From: Vibrio hibernica
Lineage (GTDB): Bacteria > Pseudomonadota > Gammaproteobacteria > Enterobacterales > Vibrionaceae
DNA: 64,000 nucleotides
Assembly (NCBI RefSeq): GCF_015223435.1
Contig: NZ_VHKO01000009.1
Span: 26,850-90,849 of the forward strand
Direction: 5' to 3'
The translations under genes and the position numbers were made by a program. The notes under the pieces are model-generated. The model saw only the letters and a list, made by a program, of their open reading frames with translations. It had not been told where the DNA came from and searched no databases. Below, piece after piece: positions 20,334 to 31,484 of this stretch. How positions within the stretch are numbered: position 1 is the stretch's first letter; each line of letters starts with the position of its first letter.

Positions 20334-20738
20334 TTACTCCGCTCTATTTTGCTGCATCAAACGTTCTACAATCGGTTCATTCGCTTCTGGAAATTGGTAA
20401 TCACGGATATCTTCAATTTTCACCCACTTTCCTTCCTGCCCTTCTTTACCATAAGCCTCACCAGAAAAATCAAGCACACTGAAAAAATCAAAGGTCAGTT
20501 TTTTATCTGGGTAATCATAGTCTAAATGTTCAAAGTGGGTTAATTGGGTAACGTTAATATCAACTTCTTCATACAACTCTCTAATCAAGCCCTGTTCCGC
20601 GCTTTCATTTAACTCAACCTTACCGCCGGGAAACTCCCAATATCCACCTTTATGAAGCTTTTTAGGTCTTTTAGTGATGAATATCTTATCTTGATTCGAA
20701 TTAAAGATAATACCCGCGACAATATGTAATCTAATCAT
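20334..20738 (-). CDS. mutT: 8-oxo-dGTP diphosphatase MutT
   Basis: MutT removes 8-oxo-dGTP from the nucleotide pool. The 134-residue protein opens with HIVAGIIFN and GGYWEFPGGKVE, as E. coli MutT does. The Nudix box runs from G39 to I61 and keeps E45, R53, E54, E57 and E58. The usual Gly of REUxEExGU is replaced by Asp60 (EEVDI, codon GAT). The catalytic metal ligands are present, so activity is likely. The gene lies downstream of secA as in E. coli but is separated from it by a terminator. Confidence 0.93.
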   Translation of the reverse strand: MIRLHIVAGIIFNSNQDKIFITKRPKKLHKGGYWEFPGGKVELNESAEQGLIRELYEEVDINVTQLTHFEHLDYDYPDKKLTFDFFSVLDFSGEAYGKEGQEGKWVKIEDIRDYQFPEANEPIVERLMQQNRAE

Positions 20739-20751
20739 TATTACTCCGATT

Positions 20752-20776
20752 AAAAAAGGCCGCCGAAGCGACCTTT
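20752..20776 (-). terminator. secA terminator with UUCG tetraloop
   Basis: On the minus strand AAAGGTCGC and GCGGCCTTT form a nine-base-pair stem (one G-U) closed by a C(TTCG)G tetraloop, followed by T residues. It separates secA from mutT, although read-through may feed mutT. Confidence 0.85.
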
Positions 20777-20830
20777 ACTTGATACTCATAAATTAGGTAT
20801 CGAATCAATATCACCCATAAATCACATTAA

Positions 20831-23566
20831 TTATGCAATTTTACCATGACATTGTTTATATTTTTTTCCAGAACCACATGGACAAGCTTCATTTCGACCA
20901 ACCTTACGTTCTTCACGAACGACGGGTTGGGAAGCTTCATCTTGTGCTTCACTATCATCTAGGCCTTCTACACTTGCATGCTGATACTGTTGACGACGAG
21001 AAGCTTCTTCGGCTTGAATACGACGTTGTTCTTCCATGCGATCAACCTCTTCACGCTCCTGAACTCGAACTCGGCTTAGCGTTGAGATAACATCGAATTT
21101 CAAACTATCTAATAACTCACCAAACAACTCAAACGACTCACGTTTAAATTCTTGTTTAGGATCTTTTTGAGCATAGCCGCGTAAATGAATGCCTTGGCGC
21201 AAGTGATCCATTGCGGCAAGATGCTCTTTCCAAAGCGTATCAAGAGTTTGTAGCATCACTTGACGTTCAAAGTTACGCAGTACTTCTGCACCAACCACTT
21301 CTTCTTTATTTTTATAAATAGCCGATGCTTCATCAATAATACGATCACGTAAAACTTCTTCATACAGCTTATCGTCTTCATCTAGCCAAGTTTGGATAGG
21401 AAATTCGAGATCAAAATCAGCTTGTAGGCGAGCTTCTAATCCCGCCACATCCCACATATCATCCAGTGATTGTGGTGGAATATATTGTTCAAATACAGAG
21501 GTAAGCACATCAATACGATTTTGGCCCAACATCTCACTAATGTCGCCAGCACTCATTAATTCATCACGTAATTCATACACCACTTTTCGTTGATCATTGG
21601 CAACATCATCATAATCAAGTAATTGCTTACGAACGTCAAAGTTACGACCTTCTACTTTGCGTTGTGCTTTTTCAATTGATCGAGACAGCATACGACTTTC
21701 AATCGCTTCACCTTCTTCCATACCGCTTTGAATTAAACCAGCCATACGATCAGAGGTGAAAATACGAAGTAGGGAATCTTCCATTGAGAGATAAAAACGC
21801 GAAGAACCCGCATCACCTTGGCGACCAGAGCGACCACGAAGCTGATTATCAATACGACGAGATTCATGACGCTCAGTGCCAATGATGTGCAAACCGCCCG
21901 CGTCAAGTACCGCATCATGCACTAATTGCCATTTGGCTTTTATTTCAGAGATCTGAGAGTCCGTAGCTGCCGAACCTTGTTTATCCGTAAGTTTTTCAAC
22001 TTCAGCTTCCCAACTGCCACCTAATTTAATATCAGTACCACGGCCAGCCATATTGGTTGCAATCGTTACCGCTCCTGGAGTACCCGCTAGCTCAACAATT
22101 TCAGCTTCTTTTTCGTGAAACTTAGCATTAAGAACACTATGTTTAATTTTCGCATCTTTCAATGCATTCGATAACAACTCAGATTTTTCAATCGAAACGG
22201 TACCGACTAGGATTGGCTGTCCTTTCTCTACACGTTCCCTAATATCTTCAATAATAGCGGCAAATTTATCGACTTCAGTGCGATAAACAACATCCGGCAT
22301 ATCATTACGAATCATTGGACGGTTAGTGGGAATAACCACCGTATCCAAACCATAGATGGATTGGAACTCAAATGCTTCTGTGTCGGCAGTACCCGTCATG
22401 CCCGAAAGCTTATCGTACAAACGGAAATAATTTTGGAAGGTAATAGAAGCTAAAGTTTGGTTCTCATTTTGAATTTTAACCCCTTCTTTCGCTTCAACAG
22501 CTTGGTGTAAACCTTCAGACCAACGACGTCCAGGCATTGTTCGGCCTGTATGTTCATCAACAATGATAACTTCATCATCTTTCACAATATAATCGACATC
22601 TTTTTCAAATAATACATGGGCTCGCAATGCCGCTGTAATATGGTGAAGAAGGCTGATATTTGCTGGAGAGTAAAGGGTTTCGCCCTCTTCCATCATGCCA
22701 TTACGAATCAAAAGCTCTTCAACAAACTCTTGACCCGTTTCAGTCATATGAACTTGTTTCGCTTTTTCATCAATGGTGTAGTGTTTATCCCCACGATATT
22801 CTTCCGTATCTTCTTCTTCTTGGCGCTCTAAATTTGGGATCAATAGATTGATTCGTGTATACAAATCAGAACTATCTTCAGCCGGACCTGAAATAATAAG
22901 AGGAGTACGGGCTTCATCAATTAAGATAGAATCCACTTCATCGACAACAGCAAAGAAACGCTCACGTTGTACGCGATCTTCAGGGCGGAATGCCATGTTG
23001 TCACGTAAGTAATCAAAACCAAATTCGTTGTTAGTGCCATACAAAATATCACATTGATACGCGACCTGCTTTTGCTGAGGGATCATGTTCGGAACATTGA
23101 TTCCAACAGTCATGCCTAGATATTCAAATAATGCTCGATTAGTTTCAGCATCGCGAGCGGCCAAATAATCATTCACAGTGACAATGTGAACCCCCTTACC
23201 CGCTAATGCATTAAGATATGCAGATAATGTAGCGGTTAACGTTTTACCTTCACCAGTACGCATTTCTGCGATTTTCCCACCATTAAGAACCATGCCGCCA
23301 ACGAGCTGCACATCAAAATGTCGCATACCATAAATTCTTTTTGATGCTTCACGTACCGTTGCAAAAGCTTCTGGCAATAGTTGATCAAGTGTTTCACCAT
23401 TTTGATAGCGCTCACGAAATTCAACCGTTTTATTTTGCAGTTGTTCATCAGTTAAAGCATTAAAGTCAGGTTCAAAACTATTTATCTTATTTACGATTTT
23501 ACTTAGCTGTCGTAGAGTTCGATCATTGCGACTACCAATGACACTGGTCAGTAATTTAGTTAACAT
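20831..23566 (-). CDS. secA: Preprotein translocase ATPase SecA
   Basis: SecA drives post-translational export through SecYEG. The 911-residue protein (E. coli 901) has the Walker A motif MRTGEGKT near residue 105, the Walker B/DEAD-like [15 protein letters not shown] near 210, and the motor NBD2 [23 protein letters not shown] in pieces near 565-585. The C-terminal zinc-binding tail is [16 protein letters not shown]. It is transcribed away from dciA. No SecM-like arrest peptide precedes it; the 337 bp upstream contain no plausible secretory leader frame on this strand. Confidence 0.98.
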   Translation of the reverse strand: MLTKLLTSVIGSRNDRTLRQLSKIVNKINSFEPDFNALTDEQLQNKTVEFRERYQNGETLDQLLPEAFATVREASKRIYGMRHFDVQLVGGMVLNGGKIAEMRTGEGKTLTATLSAYLNALAGKGVHIVTVNDYLAARDAETNRALFEYLGMTVGINVPNMIPQQKQVAYQCDILYGTNNEFGFDYLRDNMAFRPEDRVQRERFFAVVDEVDSILIDEARTPLIISGPAEDSSDLYTRINLLIPNLERQEEEDTEEYRGDKHYTIDEKAKQVHMTETGQEFVEELLIRNGMMEEGETLYSPANISLLHHITAALRAHVLFEKDVDYIVKDDEVIIVDEHTGRTMPGRRWSEGLHQAVEAKEGVKIQNENQTLASITFQNYFRLYDKLSGMTGTADTEAFEFQSIYGLDTVVIPTNRPMIRNDMPDVVYRTEVDKFAAIIEDIRERVEKGQPILVGTVSIEKSELLSNALKDAKIKHSVLNAKFHEKEAEIVELAGTPGAVTIATNMAGRGTDIKLGGSWEAEVEKLTDKQGSAATDSQISEIKAKWQLVHDAVLDAGGLHIIGTERHESRRIDNQLRGRSGRQGDAGSSRFYLSMEDSLLRIFTSDRMAGLIQSGMEEGEAIESRMLSRSIEKAQRKVEGRNFDVRKQLLDYDDVANDQRKVVYELRDELMSAGDISEMLGQNRIDVLTSVFEQYIPPQSLDDMWDVAGLEARLQADFDLEFPIQTWLDEDDKLYEEVLRDRIIDEASAIYKNKEEVVGAEVLRNFERQVMLQTLDTLWKEHLAAMDHLRQGIHLRGYAQKDPKQEFKRESFELFGELLDSLKFDVISTLSRVRVQEREEVDRMEEQRRIQAEEASRRQQYQHASVEGLDDSEAQDEASQPVVREERKVGRNEACPCGSGKKYKQCHGKIA

Positions 23567-23903
23567 TATTTATGAATCTCTCTTTCTGATCCTTGGGATC
23601 TCTGCTTTCAGTTTCTCATCACTTAATACTTAAAAACTAAGAATACTGATATAAATGTTGTCTATTTATTAGCATATGGTGCTGAAGCACTGTATTTTCA
23701 AGGATAAATTTTTAGTAGGTACATAGTATGGGATTCTTGAGCTATCTTCTATCTAGAAACGTCTTTGTTTACGGGGTTTATCACTTTTTTTGATCACACA
23801 TCATTTTTTTTTATTATCTGACTAAAATTAAGTGGTAATCAGTTAAAATAAACCTTAACTGATAATGATTACACTCATTGCCTCCTCAATTTAAAGGGTA
23901 CTT
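23567..23903. promoter_or_regulatory. Divergent secA-dciA intergenic region with a 26-bp palindrome
   Basis: This AT-rich 337-bp region must hold the secA and dciA promoters. At 23838-23863, ATCAGTTAA and TTAACTGAT form a perfect inverted repeat around an 8-base centre, directly followed by the Fur-like half TGATAATGATTA. The palindrome lies about 40 bp before the dciA start. I see no gene here, and on the secA side only frames of 8 to 12 codons. Confidence 0.5.
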
Positions 23904-24359
23904 ATGCGCGATCATCGTCCTACTTTAACTAAAGATTTACTGATAGATTACCGTATGGGGAAGTTAAGTCAGCACGTTAATGACATACTGAAGATCAATA
24001 AAGCTCTTCAATCCATTTTAACGCCCGTATTTCGCCCTCATTGCCGAGCGGCAAACATCAAAAATAGTCAGTTATTGATAGAAGTTGCTAATGCCTCATT
24101 ACAAATGAAACTGAACTATGATCGTATTCATATCTTATCTCAATTACGAGCAAATGGTTTCTCTAAACTAAGTGGCATTGAATTCAAAATTAACCCAGAT
24201 CTTTACCGGACAGACTCCATAAAAGAAAAACCTGTCACGCCTTATAAGTCATCGGGTTTGAGTGAAAACTCAGCACAATCAATACTTATGATCGCAGGAT
24301 TAGCACCGCCAAAACTAAAGCTTCGAATTGAAAGTTTAGCTAAATTAGCAAAAAAATAG
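23904..24359 (+). CDS. dciA: DciA family replicative helicase loader (DUF721)
   Basis: DciA is the ancestral loader/partner of the replicative helicase DnaB in bacteria that lack the phage-derived DnaC. The 151-residue protein carries the DUF721 N-terminal KH-like domain (about 1-105). Visible pieces include INKALQSILTPVFRPHCRAA, LLIEVANASLQMKLNYDR and QLRANGFSKLSGIEFKINP. The C-terminal half is basic and probably disordered, ending ESLAKLAKK. Its position between lpxC and secA is the usual one in Vibrio. It is oriented opposite to both and ends at a bidirectional terminator. Confidence 0.88.
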   Translation: MRDHRPTLTKDLLIDYRMGKLSQHVNDILKINKALQSILTPVFRPHCRAANIKNSQLLIEVANASLQMKLNYDRIHILSQLRANGFSKLSGIEFKINPDLYRTDSIKEKPVTPYKSSGLSENSAQSILMIAGLAPPKLKLRIESLAKLAKK

Positions 24360-24406
24360 CACCCATCTCAAATAGATAACGTGATTAAAAAGGAAATCAA
24401 CAGACG

Positions 24407-24443
24407 AAAAAAAACCAGACTAATTAGACAGTCTGGTTTTTTT
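24407..24443. terminator. Bidirectional terminator between dciA and lpxC
   Basis: AACCAGACT (24413-24421) pairs with AGTCTGGTT (24430-24438), with an A-run on the left and a T-run on the right. Confidence 0.9.
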
Positions 24444-24462
24444 CAAATTCTAACTAAATTTA

Positions 24463-25383
24463 TTAAGCTAATACTGTATTGGTCATTTCACCAAAAGCCA
24501 CTGGTGAACCCGCTGATTCTTCAAAAGTTGCCCATTCCCAAGCTTCTTGGTTCGCTAGTAATGCACGCAATAGTTGATTATTCAGTGCATGTCCTGTTTT
24601 ATAAGCTCGAAGCTCGCCAACAATACTATGCCCAGACATATACAAATCACCAATCGCATCTAATACTTTATGAGTCACAAATTCATTACTGAAACGTAGA
24701 CCATCTTCGTTCAAGATTCGGTATTCATCAAGGACGATCGCACAATCAAAACTACCACCTAAGCATAAATTCTGAGATTGAAGGTATTCAATATCACGCA
24801 TAAAGCCAAAAGTACGAGCACGTGAAATATCTTTGATAAATGCTTGCGAAGAAAAATCAAACAGCATGTGTTGTTCATCAGCTTCAATTGCAGGATGATT
24901 AAATTCAATCTCAAAATCCATACGGAAACCAGCATAAGGAACCAACTCGGCCCACTTATCACCATCTTCAACACGTACTGGTTTTTTAATACGAATAAAA
25001 CGCTTTGCTGCATTTAATGTTTCAATACCTGCAGATTGCAGCAAGTATACAAATGGGCTAGCACTGCCATCCATAATTGGGATTTCAGGTGCATCAACTT
25101 CAATAATAATATTATCAATGCCCATACCTGATAAGGCTGCATTTAAATGCTCTACCGTCGAGATTCGAATACCGTCATCATTAACTAAAGCAGTACATAA
25201 CACAGTGTCTCGTACTGAATTTGCATCAGATGGAAAATCCACTGGCGGGTTCAGATCCGTACGGCGGTAAATAATACCGGTATTTGCAGGTGCAGGGCGT
25301 AGAGTTAGCGTAACTTTACGTCCAGAGTGGAGACCCACACCAGTCGTTTTAACTTGCTCTTTTAAAGTACGTTGTCTAATCAT
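24463..25383 (-). CDS. lpxC: UDP-3-O-acyl-N-acetylglucosamine deacetylase LpxC
   Basis: LpxC catalyses the committed zinc-dependent deacetylation in lipid A synthesis. The 306-residue protein (E. coli 305) keeps the active-site residues at the standard numbers: Glu78 and His79 (STVEHL), His238 and Asp246 ([11 protein letters not shown]) and His265 (KTGHALN). It follows ftsZ by about 100 bp at the end of the dcw region, and likely has its own promoter there. In E. coli the protein level is set by FtsH/LapB proteolysis acting on the C-terminus; here the tail reads GEMTNTVLA. Confidence 0.98.
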   Translation of the reverse strand: MIRQRTLKEQVKTTGVGLHSGRKVTLTLRPAPANTGIIYRRTDLNPPVDFPSDANSVRDTVLCTALVNDDGIRISTVEHLNAALSGMGIDNIIIEVDAPEIPIMDGSASPFVYLLQSAGIETLNAAKRFIRIKKPVRVEDGDKWAELVPYAGFRMDFEIEFNHPAIEADEQHMLFDFSSQAFIKDISRARTFGFMRDIEYLQSQNLCLGGSFDCAIVLDEYRILNEDGLRFSNEFVTHKVLDAIGDLYMSGHSIVGELRAYKTGHALNNQLLRALLANQEAWEWATFEESAGSPVAFGEMTNTVLA

Positions 25384-25486
25384 CTAATTTGCCTTTCTAT
25401 CACGCCACATAAAATTCCAGCCATCAATAAGACTGGTCAAATATGCTAACATATTTTAGAGACACTTCAAGTTAATTGTGTAAATC

Positions 25487-26704
25487 TCAATCAGCTTGAT
25501 TACGTAAAAATGCTGGAATATCAAAATATCCACTGTCATTTTCATCCGGTTTTTTAGCTGTATTCGAATTATGATTTGATGAATTCGAAGACCCGCTGGA
25601 TGTTGATGCCGCAGAAGTTTTACGCAACATAGGTTGTGGTTCTTCTTCTGTGGCAGCCGCTACAGGTTGAGATACTTGCGCTGGTGTTGCTGCTGTAGAT
25701 TTAGCCACCCCACCTTTTACTAAAGTAATTTCTGGTGGTTGTGATTTACCAATACCTGTCGCAACAACCGTTACACGAATTTCATCTTTCATGTCTGGGT
25801 CGAGAGAGGTACCAATAACAACCGTAGCATTATCAGAAGCAAAAGCTTTCACTGTGTTACCCACAATTTCAAACTCTTCTAAGCGCATATCATAACCAGC
25901 AGTGATATTAACTAAAACACCACGAGCACCTGCTAAGTCGATATCTTCAAGTAATGGGCTAGATATTGCCATTTCAGACGCTTCTTCTGCACGATCTTCA
26001 CCTGTTGCATGTCCACTTCCCATCATCGCATGTCCCATTTCGGACATAACAGTACGAACATCTGCAAAGTCGACATTAATCATACCAGGGCGAGTAATGA
26101 GCTCTGCGATACCTTGCACAGCATTTTTAAGTACATCGTTCGCTTTAGCAAAAGCTTCTAGCAAAGTGATTCCACGGCCAAGTACTTTAAGCAATTTCTC
26201 GTTTGGAATCGTGATCAGTGAATCGACATGCTTTGATAGCTCTTCAATTCCTTGCTCTGCGAAAGCCATACGTTTCTTGCCTTCAAAGCTAAACGGCTTC
26301 GTGACAACTGCAACAGTTAGCACACCAAGCTCTTTCGCCACTTCAGCAATAACAGGAGCAGCTCCGGTACCAGTACCACCGCCCATACCGGCTGCAATAA
26401 AGACCATATCAGCACCAGATAATGCTGCTTTAATAGCTTCACGATCTTCTAATGCAGAATCACGTCCAACTTGTGGATTTGCTCCAGCTCCCAAACCTTT
26501 AGTGATATCACCACCGATTTGGATTACATTACTTACGCTTACTTTTCGCAGTGCTTGAGCATCCGTATTAACAGTAATGAATTCCACCCCTTCGATGGAC
26601 TCACGTACCATATGCTCAACAGCGTTACCGCCGCCACCACCAACTCCAACGACCTTAATTACAGCATCGTCAGACATTTCCATCATCGGTTCAAACATTG
26701 ACAT
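25487..26704 (-). CDS. ftsZ: Cell division tubulin homologue FtsZ
   Basis: FtsZ polymerises with GTP into the division ring. The 405-residue protein has the tubulin signature GGGTGTG at 108-114 and the T7 catalytic loop NVDFAD at 210-215. A Ser/Asn/Pro-rich linker (about 320-385) follows, and a conserved C-terminal peptide [11 protein letters not shown] that binds FtsA and ZipA. The start at 26704 has GGAG seven bases upstream; an internal ATG two codons later matches the E. coli start. It follows ftsA. Confidence 0.98.
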   Translation of the reverse strand: MSMFEPMMEMSDDAVIKVVGVGGGGGNAVEHMVRESIEGVEFITVNTDAQALRKVSVSNVIQIGGDITKGLGAGANPQVGRDSALEDREAIKAALSGADMVFIAAGMGGGTGTGAAPVIAEVAKELGVLTVAVVTKPFSFEGKKRMAFAEQGIEELSKHVDSLITIPNEKLLKVLGRGITLLEAFAKANDVLKNAVQGIAELITRPGMINVDFADVRTVMSEMGHAMMGSGHATGEDRAEEASEMAISSPLLEDIDLAGARGVLVNITAGYDMRLEEFEIVGNTVKAFASDNATVVIGTSLDPDMKDEIRVTVVATGIGKSQPPEITLVKGGVAKSTAATPAQVSQPVAAATEEEPQPMLRKTSAASTSSGSSNSSNHNSNTAKKPDENDSGYFDIPAFLRNQAD

Positions 26705-26737
26705 GTGTATTCTCCGTTTCTACCTGTTCGCCTCAGG

Positions 26738-28012
26738 TTAAAACTCTTTCTGTATCCAATTACGCAGCTTTTGAATGAATTCAGCCAGGGAGCTACCAGC
26801 GCGTTGCTTAGGTACTGACTGTTGATATTCACTCTCGTTATAAAACTGACTGTCTTTGGCGTAATGTAGTAATCCAACCGCCGTTGAATGATGCGGTTCT
26901 TTAACGTAGTCAGTTAACCCTCTGACCTCTAGGGGCTTACCAATTCGAACTTGATTGCGGAATACGCGTTCAGCGCACTCTACTAAACCTTCAATCTGTG
27001 CAGCGCCGCCAGTTAATACGACACCAGCAGCCAAATGATGTTTAATTCCATCTTCTCGCAACTGAGCTTGAGTCGAGTCAACTATTTGATTCGCCATACC
27101 CATTAATTCAGTATATCGGGGTTCTATCACTTCTGCCAAAGTTTGACGTTGTAAACTTCGAGAAGGACGACCACCAACACTTGGAACATTAACGGTATCA
27201 TCTTTGCTCACTAACTCACTTAGTGCACAACCAAATTTAATTTTTATCTCTTCAGCATCACTGACTGGTGTACCAAATGCAAATGCAATATCGCTTGTGA
27301 CTGCATTACCCGCATAGGAAAAGACTTTTGTGTGACGTAACGCACCGCCCGTCCAAATAGAAACTTCCATGGTTCCTGCGCCAATATCAATGACACAAAC
27401 ACCCAGTTCTCTTTCATCTTCAGTAATAACCGCATTGCTTGATGCAAGGCCTGAATAAATCAACTGCTCAACTTTTAAATGACAGCGCTCAACCGCCTTA
27501 ACAATGTTACGAGCCATATCATTATGGCATGAAATCAAATGAACGCTGGCTTCCATGCGAACACCAGATAGACCAAGAGGGTTTTTAATGCCTTCTTGGT
27601 AATCAATAGTAAATTCTTGTGGTATCACATGTAGTATACGTTGCTCTTCACCAATTTTAATTGACTTAGCAGTATGAATTACACGATCAATATCATCTTG
27701 AACGACTTCTTCATCAGAAATAGCACCCATACCTTTTTCAATACGGCTTGCAATATGTTTACCAGACAAAGAAAGATACACACTAGTAATCTGGCATTCT
27801 GCCATTAATTCTGCTTGGTCAATAGCTCTTTGAATTGATTTCACTACGGATTCAAGATCGTTAACACCGCCTTTATCCATACCACTGGAAAGGCATTCAC
27901 CTGAACCAATAATATTAATTTGTCCATCGGGGAGAACTTCTCCCACTAATGCAACAATATTTGCAGTGCCGATATCAAGACCAACGACAATATTACCTTC
28001 TGAGGCCTTCAT
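26738..28012 (-). CDS. ftsA: Cell division actin-like protein FtsA
   Basis: FtsA is an actin-like ATPase that tethers FtsZ to the membrane and recruits late division proteins. The 424-residue protein starts with VVGLDIGTANIVALVGE (phosphate-1 loop), has VIDIGAGTMEVSIW (phosphate 2) and VVLTGGAAQIEGL (adenosine loop). It ends in an amphipathic membrane-targeting helix AEFIQKLRNWIQKEF. Its ATG overlaps the ftsQ stop by one base (TAATG), indicating translational coupling. Confidence 0.98.
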   Translation of the reverse strand: MKASEGNIVVGLDIGTANIVALVGEVLPDGQINIIGSGECLSSGMDKGGVNDLESVVKSIQRAIDQAELMAECQITSVYLSLSGKHIASRIEKGMGAISDEEVVQDDIDRVIHTAKSIKIGEEQRILHVIPQEFTIDYQEGIKNPLGLSGVRMEASVHLISCHNDMARNIVKAVERCHLKVEQLIYSGLASSNAVITEDERELGVCVIDIGAGTMEVSIWTGGALRHTKVFSYAGNAVTSDIAFAFGTPVSDAEEIKIKFGCALSELVSKDDTVNVPSVGGRPSRSLQRQTLAEVIEPRYTELMGMANQIVDSTQAQLREDGIKHHLAAGVVLTGGAAQIEGLVECAERVFRNQVRIGKPLEVRGLTDYVKEPHHSTAVGLLHYAKDSQFYNESEYQQSVPKQRAGSSLAEFIQKLRNWIQKEF

Positions 28013-28791
28013 TATTTATTACTCTCTTGTGATGATTCATCATCTGAAATCCAACCAATAGCAGCACCGGTATCATAGCGAAGATCGATGTAGCTAACTT
28101 GTTCTGCTTTATCACCTAAGCGGCGATACAGTTGGATGAAACGATTTAAGCGATTTTCCCGGGCATCTTTCCCCAATTCTAATCGAATACCATTATCTAA
28201 AATTATTTGCCATGCTCGACGTTCATTTAAAACAACCGAAGTGATCGTACGCCCCAGCGGTTTCAATAAACGATTGCTGGTTTCCCATACTGATAATACT
28301 TTTTCACTGGAGCCATCCGGCCCGTACAAATTAACAATATTGCTATTAATATCAGCAGGGTTGCCATTAAATACTTTACCGTTAGCATTCAACAAAGCAT
28401 TACTATTCCATATCGCATTTGCTTTATACTCAACAATATAAGCTTTAATTAAATCGGGCCACTGCTTTCGAACAGAGACTTGCTTAACCCAAGGTAATGT
28501 TTTAAGTGCTGCTTGCAAACTATTAACGTCTTGTGTCATAAAAGTTCCCATATTAGGTACTTTCGATAACACATCTTGTACTTCATTTGGACTCACATGA
28601 GTCAATTTACCTTCAATCATCACTCGTGATAGTGGCAATCGTTGCGAGTCTGTCATCCAACTCACTGTAGAATAAACAACGGTAATAATAGAAATCACAA
28701 CTAACAAGAGAAATACACCACCCAAAAAATGATCTTTGGTGGACGTTGATTTTAATGACGGATTATCAAAACCCTCAGCAATAACATTCAT
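28012..28791 (-). CDS. ftsQ: Cell division protein FtsQ
   Basis: FtsQ is a bitopic inner-membrane protein that scaffolds the FtsQLB complex of the divisome. The 259-residue product has a short cytoplasmic N-terminus, one transmembrane helix (about 25-45, FLLLVVISIITVVYSTVSW region), a POTRA domain (about 53-125, RVMIEGKLTHVSPNEVQ) and a beta domain. Upstream of it, between ftsQ and murC, there are 149 bp without ddlB, the gene found there in E. coli. I believe this is the normal vibrio arrangement. Confidence 0.96.
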   Translation of the reverse strand: MNVIAEGFDNPSLKSTSTKDHFLGGVFLLLVVISIITVVYSTVSWMTDSQRLPLSRVMIEGKLTHVSPNEVQDVLSKVPNMGTFMTQDVNSLQAALKTLPWVKQVSVRKQWPDLIKAYIVEYKANAIWNSNALLNANGKVFNGNPADINSNIVNLYGPDGSSEKVLSVWETSNRLLKPLGRTITSVVLNERRAWQIILDNGIRLELGKDARENRLNRFIQLYRRLGDKAEQVSYIDLRYDTGAAIGWISDDESSQESNK

Positions 28792-28940
28792 AATTAGCAG
28801 TGAAACTCATATTGTTAATGCAAAACCCTATCAAATTAATGCTAATTAATATGAATTAATAAACATTCATCGCCATGACGAAATATTAGGCAGCGATTAT
28901 ACTGTTCTAAACGCACACTTCCAATAAAATGCTTGGTATT

Positions 28941-30407
28941 TTACGCAATTTTTGCTTTCATTTGAGCGATATTCAGTTTTAAATCCGCTAATTTCTTAGC
29001 AACCTTACCAACATCTCCTGCGCCTTGCGTGAGCACAAGGTCATTATCTTCAATTAGATTCGCTAAAACCGAAGGTAATTTATCCATATCAGGAACGAAA
29101 ATAGGATCAATTTTACCTCGGCTACGTATCGTTCTGCACAACGATCGACCATCGGCTCCTGCGATTTTTTTCTCACCCGCGGAGTAGACATCTAACATAA
29201 TTAACACATCGACTTTTTCTAATACATTGGCAAAGTCATCGTATAAATCACGAGTGCGGCTATAGCGATGTGGTTGAAATATCATGACCAAGCGTTTGTC
29301 TTTCCAACCCGCTCGAGCCGCTTGAATAGTGACATCGACTTCGCTTGGATGATGACCATAATCATCCACCAACATTGCATGACCATTGCCGGTATCAAAT
29401 TCACCCAAATGATCAAACCGCCGCCCTGTTCCTTCAGTACTAACTAGCGCACGAACAATCGCTTCATCACTAATATCATCCTCTGTAGCCACTGCTATCG
29501 CAGCTGATGCATTCAGAGCATTATGCTTACCAGGAATATTCAACGTAATATTCAAGTCTTTACGATCTTGACGCACCACGGTAAACATTCCTTGCTGGCC
29601 TTTTTGATGATAGTTGGTTAATCGAACATCTGCATCTTCAGAGAAGCCATAAGTGATCACTTGACGACTAATACGAGGAATTAACTCACGTACAACCGGA
29701 TCATCAATACATACGATCGCTTGCCCATAAAACGGTAAATTATGTAGGAAATCGATAAAAGTTTGCTTCAATGTTTCAAAATCACCACCATAAGTATCCA
29801 TATGATCAGCTTCAATATTAGTCACAATGCTAACCATAGGCTGTAGGTGCAAAAATGAAGCATCGCTTTCGTCAGCTTCTGCAATTAAAAAGCGGCTAGA
29901 CCCTAAGCGAGCATTGGTGCCAGCACTTTTTACTAAACCGCCATTAACAAAAGTAGGATCAAGACCTGCTTCAAAATATATTTGGGTAACCAGAGCTGTC
30001 GTGGTTGTTTTTCCATGTGTACCAGCAACAGCAATACCATGACGAAACCTCATTAACTCCGCTAACATTTCAGCTCTACGAACCACAGGGATCCGCATTT
30101 TTTTTGCAGCGACTAGCTCTGGATTATCTGGCGAAATAGCGGTTGAAACCACCACCACACTTGCATGCTCAATATTAGAAGCTTGATGTCCGAGATAAAT
30201 CTTTGCACCTTTTTCAATTAGACGTTGGGTAACTGCATTTTCACCAAGATCCGATCCCGTAATTTCGTACCCTTCATTCAGCAATACTTCCGCGATCCCA
30301 CTCATTCCTGCACCACCAATGCCAACAAAATGGATGCATTTCACTCGACGCATTTCAGGCACGATAGCGCGTAATTCCGATAGATTTGTACTTTTTTTAG
30401 TGAGCAT
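28941..30407 (-). CDS. murC: UDP-N-acetylmuramate--L-alanine ligase MurC
   Basis: MurC adds L-Ala to UDP-MurNAc, the first amino-acid step of peptidoglycan precursor synthesis in the cytoplasm. The 488-residue Mur ligase has the N-terminal UDP-binding motif [17 protein letters not shown], the P-loop [12 protein letters not shown] near residue 125, the central [13 protein letters not shown], and the C-terminal domain with [10 protein letters not shown]. It starts nine bases after the murG stop codon, so the genes are probably cotranscribed. Confidence 0.98.
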   Translation of the reverse strand: MLTKKSTNLSELRAIVPEMRRVKCIHFVGIGGAGMSGIAEVLLNEGYEITGSDLGENAVTQRLIEKGAKIYLGHQASNIEHASVVVVSTAISPDNPELVAAKKMRIPVVRRAEMLAELMRFRHGIAVAGTHGKTTTTALVTQIYFEAGLDPTFVNGGLVKSAGTNARLGSSRFLIAEADESDASFLHLQPMVSIVTNIEADHMDTYGGDFETLKQTFIDFLHNLPFYGQAIVCIDDPVVRELIPRISRQVITYGFSEDADVRLTNYHQKGQQGMFTVVRQDRKDLNITLNIPGKHNALNASAAIAVATEDDISDEAIVRALVSTEGTGRRFDHLGEFDTGNGHAMLVDDYGHHPSEVDVTIQAARAGWKDKRLVMIFQPHRYSRTRDLYDDFANVLEKVDVLIMLDVYSAGEKKIAGADGRSLCRTIRSRGKIDPIFVPDMDKLPSVLANLIEDNDLVLTQGAGDVGKVAKKLADLKLNIAQMKAKIA

Positions 30408-30416
30408 TGTTTGTTC

Positions 30417-31484
30417 TCAATCTTTACTTACCGCAATAATTGCAGCGGCTACACGGGTATCGGCATCAAGAATCGCAGCTTGGCGAGCTTTTTGAGCCAT
30501 GGATAATAACTGATTCCGATCCAGTTTTTTCAATTGTTCAGTTAAGCCTTGTTCCGTCAGCTCAGGTTGTTCTATCATCAACGCTGCGCCACATTTCACT
30601 AAGTGATCAGCATTTAACGCTTGCTGACGATCTTTATGCATAAATGGGATAAAAATAGCGCCAACGCCTGCGGCTGAAACTTCAGAAACCGTTAGAGCGC
30701 CAGAACGACAGACCAATACATCAGCCCAAGCATAAGCCTGCGCTACATCATCAATGAACTCGGTAACTTGATAATTTTTCACTTGATGAGTTTGATAAAG
30801 CGATTCCACCATATCTTTCTGATCTTTACCTGCTTGGTGATAAATTGTGTAACTTTCACCTAATATCGACATCACAGGAGGCAAAGTCGTATTTAAAACT
30901 CTCGCGCCTTGACTCCCACCCATCACTAAAATGCGAATCGGATCTTCGCGATCAGCAAAACGCTCAGCGGGTTCTGGAAGAGCCACTACATCTTGACGAA
31001 CAGGATTGCCCACCACTTCTGCATTAGGAAAAGCGCCAGGGAAAGCCTGCATCACACGTTTTGCAATTTTAGATAACCATTGATTGGTGAGTCCAGCTAC
31101 CGCATTTTGTTCATGTAATACAACCGGAATACCTGATAACCATGCTGCGACGCCACCGGGCCCACTTACATAGCCACCCATTCCTAGCACCACATCAGGT
31201 TGCCAAGCCTTAATGTGTTTACGCGCTTGCATGATTGCATTAACTATCTGAAAAGGCGCCTTGATGAGTTTAGCGAGACCTTGTCCACGCAAACCTTTCA
31301 CCTTAATAAAATCAATCTCAATACCATGCTTGGGTACTAAGTCCGCTTCCATTCGATCTGGCGTGCCAAGCCAGCGGATTTCCCACCCTTGATTTTGTAA
31401 TTGTTTCGCCACTGCGAGCCCGGGGAAAACATGCCCTCCCGTTCCTCCAGCCATGACTAATAAGCGTTTATTTTTCATTTTCAC
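30417..31484 (-). CDS. murG: Lipid II synthase glycosyltransferase MurG
   Basis: MurG transfers GlcNAc to lipid I on the inner face of the inner membrane, forming lipid II. The 355-residue GT28 protein has the G-loop [16 protein letters not shown] at the N-terminus, the acceptor-domain [15 protein letters not shown], and the donor-site motifs [11 protein letters not shown] and [22 protein letters not shown] in parts. Its first 17 bases overlap the end of ftsW, consistent with coupled translation. Confidence 0.98.
   Translation of the reverse strand: MKMKNKRLLVMAGGTGGHVFPGLAVAKQLQNQGWEIRWLGTPDRMEADLVPKHGIEIDFIKVKGLRGQGLAKLIKAPFQIVNAIMQARKHIKAWQPDVVLGMGGYVSGPGGVAAWLSGIPVVLHEQNAVAGLTNQWLSKIAKRVMQAFPGAFPNAEVVGNPVRQDVVALPEPAERFADREDPIRILVMGGSQGARVLNTTLPPVMSILGESYTIYHQAGKDQKDMVESLYQTHQVKNYQVTEFIDDVAQAYAWADVLVCRSGALTVSEVSAAGVGAIFIPFMHKDRQQALNADHLVKCGAALMIEQPELTEQGLTEQLKKLDRNQLLSMAQKARQAAILDADTRVAAAIIAVSKD

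Noticed and set aside
25902..26558. 218-codon plus-strand open frame
   Set aside because: It is the antisense shadow of ftsZ, with Ser/Pro-rich composition and no ribosome-binding site.
28792..28940. Absence of ddlB between murC and ftsQ as a possible deletion
   Set aside because: To my knowledge vibrios normally lack ddlB in the dcw cluster, so this is probably the family state.
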